From: JAFTYR01 sp964571375
Lineage (GTDB): Bacteria > Pseudomonadota > Gammaproteobacteria > Burkholderiales > Burkholderiaceae_F
Length of the DNA stretch: 5,133 bases
NCBI GenBank assembly: GCA_964571375.1
Contig: CAZNBL010000081.1
Coordinates: 1 to 5,133, forward strand
Direction: 5' to 3'
Below, in pieces: positions 1 through 4,983 of this stretch (positions within the stretch are counted from its first letter, which is position 1; each line of letters opens with the position of its first letter). The notes under the pieces were generated by a model. The model worked only from the letters and a program-made list of their open reading frames with translations. It did not search any database and was not told the origin of the DNA. The position numbers were made by a program, and so were the translations under genes.

Positions 1-641
1 CCATGGATGCTATCGTGATCGGCCCGGGTCTCGGTTTTTCCGAGAAGGCCAAGCAGCGCCTGATGCAGGCTATCGATTCCGATAAGCCGCTCGTCGTTGA
101 TGCCGATGCTCTGACATGGGCTGCCAAGGACGACGAAGTTTATTCCGCACTGTCCACACGTCCCTACCGTACTGTTGTGACTCCGCACGAAGGTGAAGCT
201 TCCCGACTGCTCCGCGTCACAGAAAAGGAAATGGCCGCCGACCGTATCAACCGCTCTCTCGACCTTTCTCTGGTGATGGGTTCTCTCGCCGTCGTCAAGG
301 GTTGCGGTACGATCGTTGTTCAGAAGAGCTCCCGTTGCTGGGTCAGCCCGGTCGGTACTGCCGCTCTGTCCACTCCGGGCAGCGGCGATGTATTAAGCGG
401 TATGATCGCTGCATTCATGGCTCAGCGCTTTGACCATGTTGCCGCTACTATCGCTGCGGTTTACCTGCACGGTGCCGCATCCGAGGGCTGCGATATCGGT
501 ATGACTGCCGACGAAATCGCTCCGCGTGCCGTCGAGCTCGTCCGTAAGTGGAGAGCCGAGGCTAAAGCAGAAGGCGTGAATGCCTCCATGCATCAGTCTG
601 CACACGAAGGTCGTGTGACACACAATGTCTATTCTCTGTAA
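1..641 (+). CDS. nnrD: NAD(P)H-hydrate dehydratase (NnrD / YjeF C-terminal domain), 5' truncated by window edge
   Basis: Nucleotide-repair enzyme of the ribokinase-like fold. It uses ADP (or ATP) to dehydrate the S-epimer of NADHX/NADPHX back to NADH/NADPH in the cytoplasm. Seen here, counting from the first in-window Met at base 3: G-P-G-L-G at 7-11, V-V-D-A-D-A-L at 31-37, T-P-H-E-G-E-A-S-R-L-L at 60-70, V-V-K-G at 97-100, and the nucleotide-binding G-S-G-D-V-L-S-G at 126-133, whose Asp129 is the expected catalytic/ADP-site residue. The usual motif is GTGDVL; the Ser form also occurs in the family. The GPGLG motif normally lies about 100 residues into the domain, so the Met at base 3 is probably internal and the gene starts upstream, possibly with an N-terminal NnrE epimerase domain as in bifunctional YjeF. 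The last 30 or so residues are a polar tail beyond the core fold. A hairpin terminator follows 25 bases after the stop. Confidence 0.93.
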   Translation, partial: MDAIVIGPGLGFSEKAKQRLMQAIDSDKPLVVDADALTWAAKDDEVYSALSTRPYRTVVTPHEGEASRLLRVTEKEMAADRINRSLDLSLVMGSLAVVKGCGTIVVQKSSRCWVSPVGTAALSTPGSGDVLSGMIAAFMAQRFDHVAATIAAVYLHGAASEGCDIGMTADEIAPRAVELVRKWRAEAKAEGVNASMHQSAHEGRVTHNVYSL

Positions 642-660
642 TTCAGACAGGGTTTAGAAA

Positions 661-1638
661 TTAACGAACTGCGGCGCCGAATGACTGACGGCTCCGCAGT
701 TTTTTTATGATTTCTTCGCGGTTGGCGAGCGAGGCGATTTCAATAGAGAGCATCAGCGCTTCGTCATCGGCTTCGCTTCTCCATTCTTCAAGATAACGTC
801 GGGCTTCTCTTGAGCCCGCGGTACTCGCCATGTGGGCGTAAACAATTGCCTGTACCCAGTCTCTCGGGACAAATCTGCCGTCGTACCAGAGGACTGCAAG
901 TTCATTCATCGCAGAGACGTCACCGAGCGAGACACTTCTTTCAAGTAAAGAGACGGCGCGCGAGGTATCTGCCGGACTGTTTTCGAGCATCTGCCGTGCC
1001 ACGGCAATCATGCCGACCGGAAGGTCCGCCGCGCAGGCCATATGAAGCCAGCGGAGCAGTTGAGCCGTGTCGGGACGGGACTCGGCGGTGATCTTTTTGA
1101 TCTGATAATTTAAGGCGCCGGCACTGCCGAGGAGGGCGGCCTGCTCATAGAGGTTCTCCGCCTGGGCGGGATCGGGCTCTGTGCCGAGTCCCTTTTCAAG
1201 GGCGACGGCAAAAGCAAACATGGCGTCGGGATGATCTTTTCTCGCGCTGATGCGAAGCCAGGCAAAGGATTCGGTGAGATTGCGCGTACAGCCGAACCCT
1301 TCGTTAAGCGCCATGCCTAAATGGTACTGCGCATCGGTATTTCCGAGAGCTGCGCCCTGCTTAAAGTAGCCGAAAGCGCGTTCGGGATCTTTTTCAACCA
1401 CTTCGCCGGTGGCGTAGAGCATACCGAGCAGATCGAGACTGGCCGCATGGTTTTGCTGAGCGGCGGATTCGAGATATCGGACTGCAGAATCCGCTTCGTC
1501 CTCTAACAACAGGTGCGCAAGTTCATAGCGCCCCTGACTGTCACGCTCCTGCAGAGAACTGTTATGACGCAAAAGCAAGTCCGCGCCCGTTTTACGGCGG
1601 ACGCGGTGAGGCGGCATTTTCTCGAAAATACTTTGCAC
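661..1638 (-). CDS. Sel1-repeat (TPR-like) protein
   Basis: A protein of up to 325 residues made almost wholly of Sel1-like alpha-helical repeats of about 36 residues, which normally act as protein-protein scaffolds. The clearest units, numbered from the GTG start, are 65-100 (ending A-A-L-G-N), 101-136 (D-A-Q-Y-H-L-G-M-A opening) and 137-172 (D-A-M-F-A-F-A-V-A opening). Degenerate units lie at about 36-64, 173-206 and 207-240, and a last good one at 241-275. The C-terminal 50 residues are charged and helical. I see no signal peptide or membrane helix, so it is probably cytoplasmic. The start is uncertain: GTG at 1638, three bases after the upstream stop, or ATG at 1617, which removes seven residues. 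Neither has a convincing Shine-Dalgarno, which suggests coupling to translation of the upstream membrane-protein gene. The partner and pathway cannot be read from the sequence. Confidence 0.88.
   Translation of the reverse strand: MQSIFEKMPPHRVRRKTGADLLLRHNSSLQERDSQGRYELAHLLLEDEADSAVRYLESAAQQNHAASLDLLGMLYATGEVVEKDPERAFGYFKQGAALGNTDAQYHLGMALNEGFGCTRNLTESFAWLRISARKDHPDAMFAFAVALEKGLGTEPDPAQAENLYEQAALLGSAGALNYQIKKITAESRPDTAQLLRWLHMACAADLPVGMIAVARQMLENSPADTSRAVSLLERSVSLGDVSAMNELAVLWYDGRFVPRDWVQAIVYAHMASTAGSREARRYLEEWRSEADDEALMLSIEIASLANREEIIKKLRSRQSFGAAVR
667..706 (+). terminator. Intrinsic terminator of the nnrD transcript
   Basis: The stem AACTGCGG (667-674) pairs with CCGCAGTT (694-701). It continues after a 2x2 internal loop as CCG (677-679) with CGG (689-691), closing a 9-base loop. 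Seven T follow at 700-706. The U-run is only on the + strand side, so it serves the gene ending at 641. It lies inside the final 14 codons of the convergent Sel1-repeat gene, so the same bases encode that protein's C-terminus. Confidence 0.85.
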
Positions 1639-1641
1639 GGA

Positions 1642-2109
1642 TTAATTGACCGGTACGGTCTTGATGATGCCGGAGAGAATCAGAATGATGATGTAGGTAA
1701 GCGAAATCGCAAGCCAGAGCATCATGCCGCCGGCACCGATCATCAGGGGCTTGCCCCAGAGTTTGTGGTGATAGGCTTCGCCGTAGCGCTTCTTGATGAC
1801 CTGAATCTGCTTGAAGCCCTGTGCGAAAAGCCAGGCAGCGTAGAAGATTACCCAGACAGAGAGCAGGTAGAACTGAGAGTAGCTGCCTTCGGGAAGGAAC
1901 GGTTCGGTAAAGAGGTAACCGAAAAAGATAACGATCGAAACGGTTACCCAGGTACCTGCGGTATTGGCATCATCGTACATGCCCATTTCCTGCCAGTTCT
2001 TTTTATGCAGGATAGCACCGAAAATCGGCGTAAAAATAAAGGACCAGATGGCAATCCAGGTGGGATTCCAAAGGGCGATGGCAGGCAGATTTTTATTGCG
2101 TTTGGACAT
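1642..2109 (-). CDS. Small four-helix inner-membrane protein of unknown function
   Basis: Predicted integral membrane protein of 155 residues from the ATG at 2109. Hydrophobic segments lie at about 16-36, 53-70, 81-97 and 122-149. The first holds the signature W-N-P-T-W...W-S-F-I-F-T-P-I-F-G-A, followed by H-K-K-N-W. The loop at 100-120 (K-K-R-Y-G-E-A-Y...L-W-G-K-P-L) is basic and probably cytoplasmic. I recognise this layout from small uncharacterised proteobacterial membrane proteins and know of no assigned function. A TTG at 2136 would add nine residues. I prefer the ATG because the best -10-like box on this strand (TACAAT, 2158-2153) would start RNA near 2146, leaving almost no leader for the TTG. 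The ATG lacks a good Shine-Dalgarno. The next gene on this strand begins only three bases after the stop, so the two are probably cotranscribed and may work together. Confidence 0.8.
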   Translation of the reverse strand: MSKRNKNLPAIALWNPTWIAIWSFIFTPIFGAILHKKNWQEMGMYDDANTAGTWVTVSIVIFFGYLFTEPFLPEGSYSQFYLLSVWVIFYAAWLFAQGFKQIQVIKKRYGEAYHHKLWGKPLMIGAGGMMLWLAISLTYIIILILSGIIKTVPVN

Positions 2110-2152
2110 GGTGGTGAAAACTCTAGTCAGATTCAAACTTCCGAAAACGGCT

Positions 2153-2158
2153 ATTGTA
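2153..2158 (-). promoter_or_regulatory. Possible -10 box for the membrane protein / Sel1 operon
   Basis: TACAAT on the - strand matches five of six bases of the sigma70 -10 consensus and sits about 44 bases before the preferred ATG. At 17 bases spacing the -35 position reads TGCTAT, which is poor, so the promoter would be weak or need an activator. The neighbouring palindromes cover the -35 region. Confidence 0.3.
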
Positions 2159-2162
2159 CGGG

Positions 2163-2172
2163 AGTTGCAACT
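2163..2172. promoter_or_regulatory. 10-base perfect palindrome in divergent promoter region
   Basis: AGTTGCAACT reads the same on both strands. It lies between the membrane-protein and lipoprotein starts and directly adjoins the next palindrome. A symmetric site here could be half of an operator for a dimeric regulator. No specific regulator is recognised. Confidence 0.35.
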
Positions 2173-2186
2173 TTGATAGCATCAAA
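2172..2186. promoter_or_regulatory. Inverted repeat TTTGAT-AGC-ATCAAA, possible operator
   Basis: Six-base perfect arms surround a three-base spacer. The half-sites resemble FNR/CRP-family half-sites (TTGAT...ATCAA), but FNR needs four spacer bases, so it is not a canonical FNR box. On the + strand its TTGATA (2173-2178) could be a -35 element for the lipoprotein gene (five of six consensus bases), though no good -10 follows at 16-18 bases. It also covers the -35 position for the - strand operon, so a bound protein could act on both directions. Confidence 0.35.
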
Positions 2187-2232
2187 CTCTTCGTTTTATG
2201 GCCTTTTTTGCGTTTTTTGAAAGGGTGAATTC

Positions 2233-2694
2233 ATGCGCGGAATCCGGTTCTTATCTGCGGTGTCGGCGGTCTCGGTAACTTTGCTCGCCGGCTGTGCATC
2301 TCATGAAGAGTACGTCTTCAAGGATGCCTTTCCGTATCAGAACGTCTGTATTGTTGACAATAAGACGGTTCCGGCTTCTTTTTTTCTGTACCTGAGAAAG
2401 GCTGTTGAAGACAAAGGCCTGACGACCAAAACGGTAACCGATATCGATTTTGATAATGAGGAAGGATTCTGCCAGGCCTACATTCTCTATGAAGCACAGT
2501 ACAAGAGAAAGGCCGCTCAGAACTATCTCGACTATGCCGAGATTTATCTTTTGAGAAAGAATCACCCGGGCTACAGCGTCGAGATGAAACAGAACAGGGA
2601 TGCACCGGATTCTCTGCTCGATCAGATGACCGATCCGGAGCCGGCTGTCCGTTACCTGGTCAACCGGCTGCTTCCGAGAGAAACTCCGTGGTAA
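2233..2694 (+). CDS. Small lipoprotein of unknown function
   Basis: A 153-residue protein with a type II signal peptide. It has basic N-terminal residues (R2, R5), a hydrophobic core at 6-18 and the lipobox L-L-A-G-C with the lipidated Cys at 21. Ala at +2 rather than Asp favours transport to the outer membrane. The mature part is about 133 residues, soluble and mixed alpha/beta, with two further cysteines (C39 and C80) that could form a periplasmic disulfide. It ends in a short amphipathic stretch, L-V-N-R-L-L-P. AAGGGTG at 2221-2227 gives a good Shine-Dalgarno five bases before the ATG. The gene is divergent from the membrane protein operon and stands alone. It abuts ridA tail to tail. I do not recognise a named family, so only the lipoprotein call is firm. 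Confidence 0.82.
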   Translation: MRGIRFLSAVSAVSVTLLAGCASHEEYVFKDAFPYQNVCIVDNKTVPASFFLYLRKAVEDKGLTTKTVTDIDFDNEEGFCQAYILYEAQYKRKAAQNYLDYAEIYLLRKNHPGYSVEMKQNRDAPDSLLDQMTDPEPAVRYLVNRLLPRETPW

Positions 2695-3072
2695 TTAACC
2701 GATTACCGCAGTAGCTTCGATTTCAACCAAGCCGCCCTTGGGAAGAGCTGCGGCCTGCACACAGCTGCGGGCCGGGAACGGGGCGGTGAACACTTCTTCC
2801 ATGATTGCGTTCAATGTCGGGAAATCGTTGAGATCCTTGACGAAAATCATGAGACGGACGATGTCTTTTTCTTCTGCACCGGCAGCTTCCAAGACCGCAA
2901 AAACATTTTTGAAAGCCTGACGGCACTGTGCTTCGAAAGAAGCGGGCAGGGTGCCGCTGGCAGGATCGAGACCGAGCTGACCGGAGCAGTAAACTGTGTT
3001 ACCGGCCTTAGTGGCAACAGAATAAGTGCCGACAGCAGCGGGTGCCTTATCAGAGACGATGATTTCCTTCAT
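2695..3072 (-). CDS. ridA: RidA/YjgF/Rid family 2-iminobutanoate/2-iminopropanoate deaminase
   Basis: RidA hydrolyses the reactive enamine/imine intermediates released by PLP enzymes such as threonine dehydratase to 2-keto acids plus ammonia, protecting other PLP enzymes. It works as a cytoplasmic homotrimer. The 125-residue length is typical. The hallmark P-A-R-S-C-V...A-A-L-P-K-G...L-V-E-I-E-A block spans 100-120. It includes Arg102 (the substrate carboxylate-binding arginine, R105 in E. coli), Cys104 and Glu117. Tyr17 is kept, but the usual I-G-P-Y-S-Q reads V-G-T-Y-S-V. S-G-Q-L-G-L-D-P lies at 30-37. The start is the ATG at 3072 because AAAGGAG (complement of 3078-3084) sits five bases before it and the family N-terminus begins there. 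The frame stays open upstream to about 3138 but is not family-like. The gene is divergent from thyA. No terminator is visible beyond the stop. Confidence 0.95.
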   Translation of the reverse strand: MKEIIVSDKAPAAVGTYSVATKAGNTVYCSGQLGLDPASGTLPASFEAQCRQAFKNVFAVLEAAGAEEKDIVRLMIFVKDLNDFPTLNAIMEEVFTAPFPARSCVQAAALPKGGLVEIEATAVIG

Positions 3073-3082
3073 GAAAACTCCT

Positions 3083-3179
3083 TTCGGGTAAATAGCGTTG
3101 ATGCGTAATTTACGCACAATATTGAGACAATACCCCATTATTTACAGCGAAGGAATCGTTTTTGTGCAATTTACCCGAA
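3083..3179. repeat. 11-base inverted repeat with arms 75 bases apart, in the ridA-thyA control region
   Basis: TTCGGGTAAAT at 3083-3093 and ATTTACCCGAA at 3169-3179 are perfect reverse complements. The ridA-proximal arm overlaps the last two bases of the ridA Shine-Dalgarno. Between the arms lie a 15-base palindrome and another GTAAAT copy, making four GTAAAT/ATTTAC hexamers in 87 bases (3088-3093 on +; 3108-3113, 3140-3145 and 3169-3174 on -). It could be paired operator sites allowing looping, or a stem in the ridA leader RNA. Confidence 0.5.
3102..3116. promoter_or_regulatory. 15-base palindrome upstream of ridA, possible operator
   Basis: TGCGTAA-T-TTACGCA has seven-base perfect arms around one base. 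It is centred about 37 bases before the ridA ATG, the usual place for a repressor site near a start of transcription. It shares the GTAAAT core with the flanking inverted repeat. No known regulator consensus was recognised. Confidence 0.4.
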
Positions 3180-3199
3180 CTACTGAACGTGATTCCGCT

Positions 3200-3205
3200 T
3201 ACAAT
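3200..3205 (+). promoter_or_regulatory. Possible -10 box for the thyA operon
   Basis: TACAAT matches five of six consensus -10 bases and lies 83 bases before the thyA ATG. A second candidate, TGTAAT, is at 3216-3221. Neither has a good -35 at 16-18 bases upstream, so the promoter position is tentative. Confidence 0.25.
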
Positions 3206-3288
3206 CAGACTAACTTGTAATTTTTGCGCCGGAGTAAGCCTCGTTGCGTAGGACAGACTCACGGCTGTTTTCAATAGAAAGGTCAGTA

Positions 3289-4089
3289 ATGCCGTCAAAT
3301 CAGTATGAGACCTTCCTTCGTCATGTCTATGAACATGGTGTTGCGAAGGCTGACAGAACCGGTACCGGTACACGCAGTGTATTCGGTTATCAGATGCGCT
3401 TTAACCTGCAGGAAGGTTTTCCGTTGGTGACAACCAAGAAGGTCCATCTTCGCTCGATCATTCACGAACTGCTTTGGTTCCTCAAGGGAAGCTCCAATAT
3501 CGGTTATCTGCACGAAAACGGTGTCACTATTTGGGACGAATGGGCTGACGAAAACGGCGAACTCGGTCCGGTTTACGGCGTTCAGTGGAGAAGCTGGCCG
3601 ACAGCCGACGGCGAAACTATCGACCAGATTTCCGAAGTTGTCCACGCTATCAAGACCAATCCGGATTCCCGCCGCCTGGTGGTTTCCGCATGGAATGTTG
3701 CCGATGTGCCGAAGATGCATCTGCCGCCCTGCCACATGTTCTTCCAGTTCTATGTTGCTGAAGGCAAGCTCTCCTGCCAGCTGTATCAGAGAAGCTGTGA
3801 TATTTTCCTCGGCGTTCCGTTCAATATTGCAAGTTACGCCTTGCTTACTCACATGATTGCTCAGCAGTGCGATCTTGAAGTCGGAGAATTTATCTGGACA
3901 GGCGGTGACTGCCATATCTATGACAATCACGTCGAGCAGTGCGAGCTGCAGTTAAGCCGTGAGCCGCGTCCCTATCCGCAGCTTGTTATCAAGCGCAAGC
4001 CTGAAAGTATTTTTGACTATAAGTACGAAGATTTCGAATTCGTCGGCTATGAACCGTGGCCTGCAATCAAAGCGCCGGTAGCGGTTTAA
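3289..4089 (+). CDS. thyA: Thymidylate synthase
   Basis: Converts dUMP plus 5,10-methylene-tetrahydrofolate to dTMP plus dihydrofolate; a cytoplasmic homodimer and the only de novo dTMP route in ThyA organisms. At 266 residues it is close to the 264 of E. coli ThyA. Visible landmarks are Arg23 in the D-R-T-G-T-G-T loop, the phosphate-binding D-S-R-R at 126-129, and the nucleophile Cys148 in P-P-C-H-M-F-F-Q-F-Y-V. Also present are Q-R-S-C-D at 167-171, G-V-P-F-N-I-A-S-Y-A at 175-184 with Asn179, H209 and Y211 in H-I-Y, and the C-terminal I-K-A-P-V-A-V that closes over the active site. The ATG at 3289 is chosen because GAAAGG (3277-3282) sits six bases before it and family homology starts there; an in-frame TTG at 3244 is rejected. 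folA follows after ten bases, so the product dihydrofolate is recycled by the next gene's enzyme. Confidence 0.98.
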   Translation: MPSNQYETFLRHVYEHGVAKADRTGTGTRSVFGYQMRFNLQEGFPLVTTKKVHLRSIIHELLWFLKGSSNIGYLHENGVTIWDEWADENGELGPVYGVQWRSWPTADGETIDQISEVVHAIKTNPDSRRLVVSAWNVADVPKMHLPPCHMFFQFYVAEGKLSCQLYQRSCDIFLGVPFNIASYALLTHMIAQQCDLEVGEFIWTGGDCHIYDNHVEQCELQLSREPRPYPQLVIKRKPESIFDYKYEDFEFVGYEPWPAIKAPVAV

Positions 4090-4099
4090 AAGGAAATTT

Positions 4100-4606
4100 A
4101 TGAAGCCCCATATCAGTATTATCGTGGCGAGAGCCGCCAACGGCACCATCGGCAATAACGGCAAGATGCCCTGGAGACTGCCCGAAGATCTCGAATTCTT
4201 CAAGCAGACAACGATGGGCAAGCCCATCATTATGGGCCGAAAGACCCGTGAGTCGATCGGCAGACCGCTTCCCGGCAGACGCAATATTGTGATCAGCCGC
4301 AATCCCGATTATGTTGCAGACGGCACTGAAGTCGTATCTTCTCTTCAGGAAGCGATTGCTCTTTTCGGCGCCGGCGACGAAGTGATGGTGATCGGCGGCG
4401 GTCAGATTTATAAGGAAGCTCTTCCGATTGCCGATACCGCATGGATTACTCAGATTGAAGCTGAGTTCGGGGGCGATACCTTTTTCCCGGATCTGAACGC
4501 AGACGAATGGATGCAGGTTTGGTCCGAAGAACACCCGGCAACGGAAGAACGCGATTTTGCTTTCTGCTACAAGCGTTTTGACCGAGTCAAGAATCATTCT
4601 TACTAA
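4100..4606 (+). CDS. folA: Dihydrofolate reductase
   Basis: NADPH-dependent reduction of dihydrofolate to tetrahydrofolate; cytoplasmic monomer and the target of trimethoprim. At 168 residues it is slightly longer than E. coli FolA (159). Landmarks are the N-terminal strand I-S-I-I-V-A, the Met20-type loop N-N-G-K-M-P-W at 19-25, and the catalytic acid Asp30 in L-P-E-D-L (E. coli D27). Next come F34, the cofactor-binding G-R-K-T-R-E-S-I-G-R-P-L-P-G-R at 46-60, and V-I-G-G-G-Q-I-Y at 97-104. The E. coli H-T-W segment reads K-T-R here. All core residues are present, so it should be active and, as far as visible, of the chromosomal trimethoprim-sensitive type rather than a Dfr cassette. AAGGAAA (4090-4096), just after the thyA stop, is its Shine-Dalgarno. 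Cotranscription with thyA is very likely. Confidence 0.97.
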   Translation: MKPHISIIVARAANGTIGNNGKMPWRLPEDLEFFKQTTMGKPIIMGRKTRESIGRPLPGRRNIVISRNPDYVADGTEVVSSLQEAIALFGAGDEVMVIGGGQIYKEALPIADTAWITQIEAEFGGDTFFPDLNADEWMQVWSEEHPATEERDFAFCYKRFDRVKNHSY

Positions 4607-4635
4607 AAACAGAAAATAAAAAGACGGAGGCGGAT

Positions 4636-4920
4636 ATGTCCAAAGAAAGTATGTCCATTACAGTAGATTCGGAATTAAAAGAAGCATTTATTAAGTGTGT
4701 CAATCGTTTCTATCCGAACAGAACCTTGGAAGAGGGCATTATCGACCTGATGAAAATTTATGTGCAGAAAGCCAACGGCACACCGCATCAGGCCGAAATT
4801 ATGGAATCTATCCGCGAAAACGTATATGAAGGCGACCGCGGAGGCGGTCCCCAGAGCATCGAAATCGAAAAGATCCTTCTGAATAAGACGGATGCCGATA
4901 TCGAAGCCAACCGTCTGTAA
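4636..4920 (+). CDS. Small protein with possible ribbon-helix-helix fold, third gene of thyA-folA operon
   Basis: A 94-residue protein I cannot name. The N-terminal half has the plan of a ribbon-helix-helix DNA-binding domain: a short strand, S-M-S-I-T-V-D, at 5-11; a helix at about 12-26 (S-E-L-K-E-A-F-I-K-C-V-N-R-F-Y); a turn P-N-R-T at 27-30; and a second amphipathic helix at 31-46. The C-terminal half is polar with a glycine cluster (G-G-G at 69-71) and a predicted helix at about 74-82. GGAGG at 4626-4630, five bases before the ATG, is the strongest Shine-Dalgarno in the window. The gene starts 29 bases after folA with no promoter or terminator between, and a strong terminator follows, so it belongs to the thyA-folA transcript. 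It could be an antitoxin-type or autoregulatory protein, but no toxin partner lies beside it. The fold is inferred from pattern only. Confidence 0.75.
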   Translation: MSKESMSITVDSELKEAFIKCVNRFYPNRTLEEGIIDLMKIYVQKANGTPHQAEIMESIRENVYEGDRGGGPQSIEIEKILLNKTDADIEANRL

Positions 4921-4934
4921 TTCCTGTGTAGATT

Positions 4935-4983
4935 AAGAGCCGCTGCAACGCGAAAATAAACGTGTTGCAACGGCTCTTTTTCT
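4935..4983 (+). terminator. Intrinsic terminator of the thyA-folA operon
   Basis: An 18-pair stem spans 4935-4952 and 4961-4978. It has one C-A mismatch (4943/4970) and one G-U pair, closed by the 8-base loop AAAATAAA (4953-4960). The GC-rich base AGAGCCG/CGGCTCT runs into T at 4977-4981 and then CT. No U-run exists for the - strand. It begins 15 bases after the stop of the third gene and so closes the operon. Confidence 0.93.

Noticed and set aside
2172..2186. FNR box
   Set aside because: The half-sites fit TTGAT/ATCAA but the spacer is three bases, not four, so helical phasing is wrong for a canonical site.
1513..2220. 235-codon open frame on the + strand across the Sel1 and membrane-protein genes
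   Set aside because: It lies antisense to two genes with clear family or membrane signatures, has no Shine-Dalgarno and gives low-complexity polar protein with no recognisable domain.
3073..3138. N-terminal extension of RidA by 22 residues
   Set aside because: It would place the AAAGGAG site inside the gene, and RidA proteins begin at the internal Met.
3244..3288. TTG start extending ThyA by 15 residues
   Set aside because: No ribosome-binding site before the TTG. The ATG at 3289 has one and matches the family N-terminus and length.
3295..3930. 211-codon open frame on the - strand inside thyA
   Set aside because: Antisense to an unmistakable thymidylate synthase; the long frame follows from codon bias of the real gene.
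4067..4597. Two long - strand frames over folA
   Set aside because: Antisense shadows of a complete dihydrofolate reductase; no ribosome-binding site or domain.
4636..4920. Toxin-antitoxin module
   Set aside because: The small protein has an antitoxin-like shape, but a terminator follows at once and no toxin-sized partner is adjacent.
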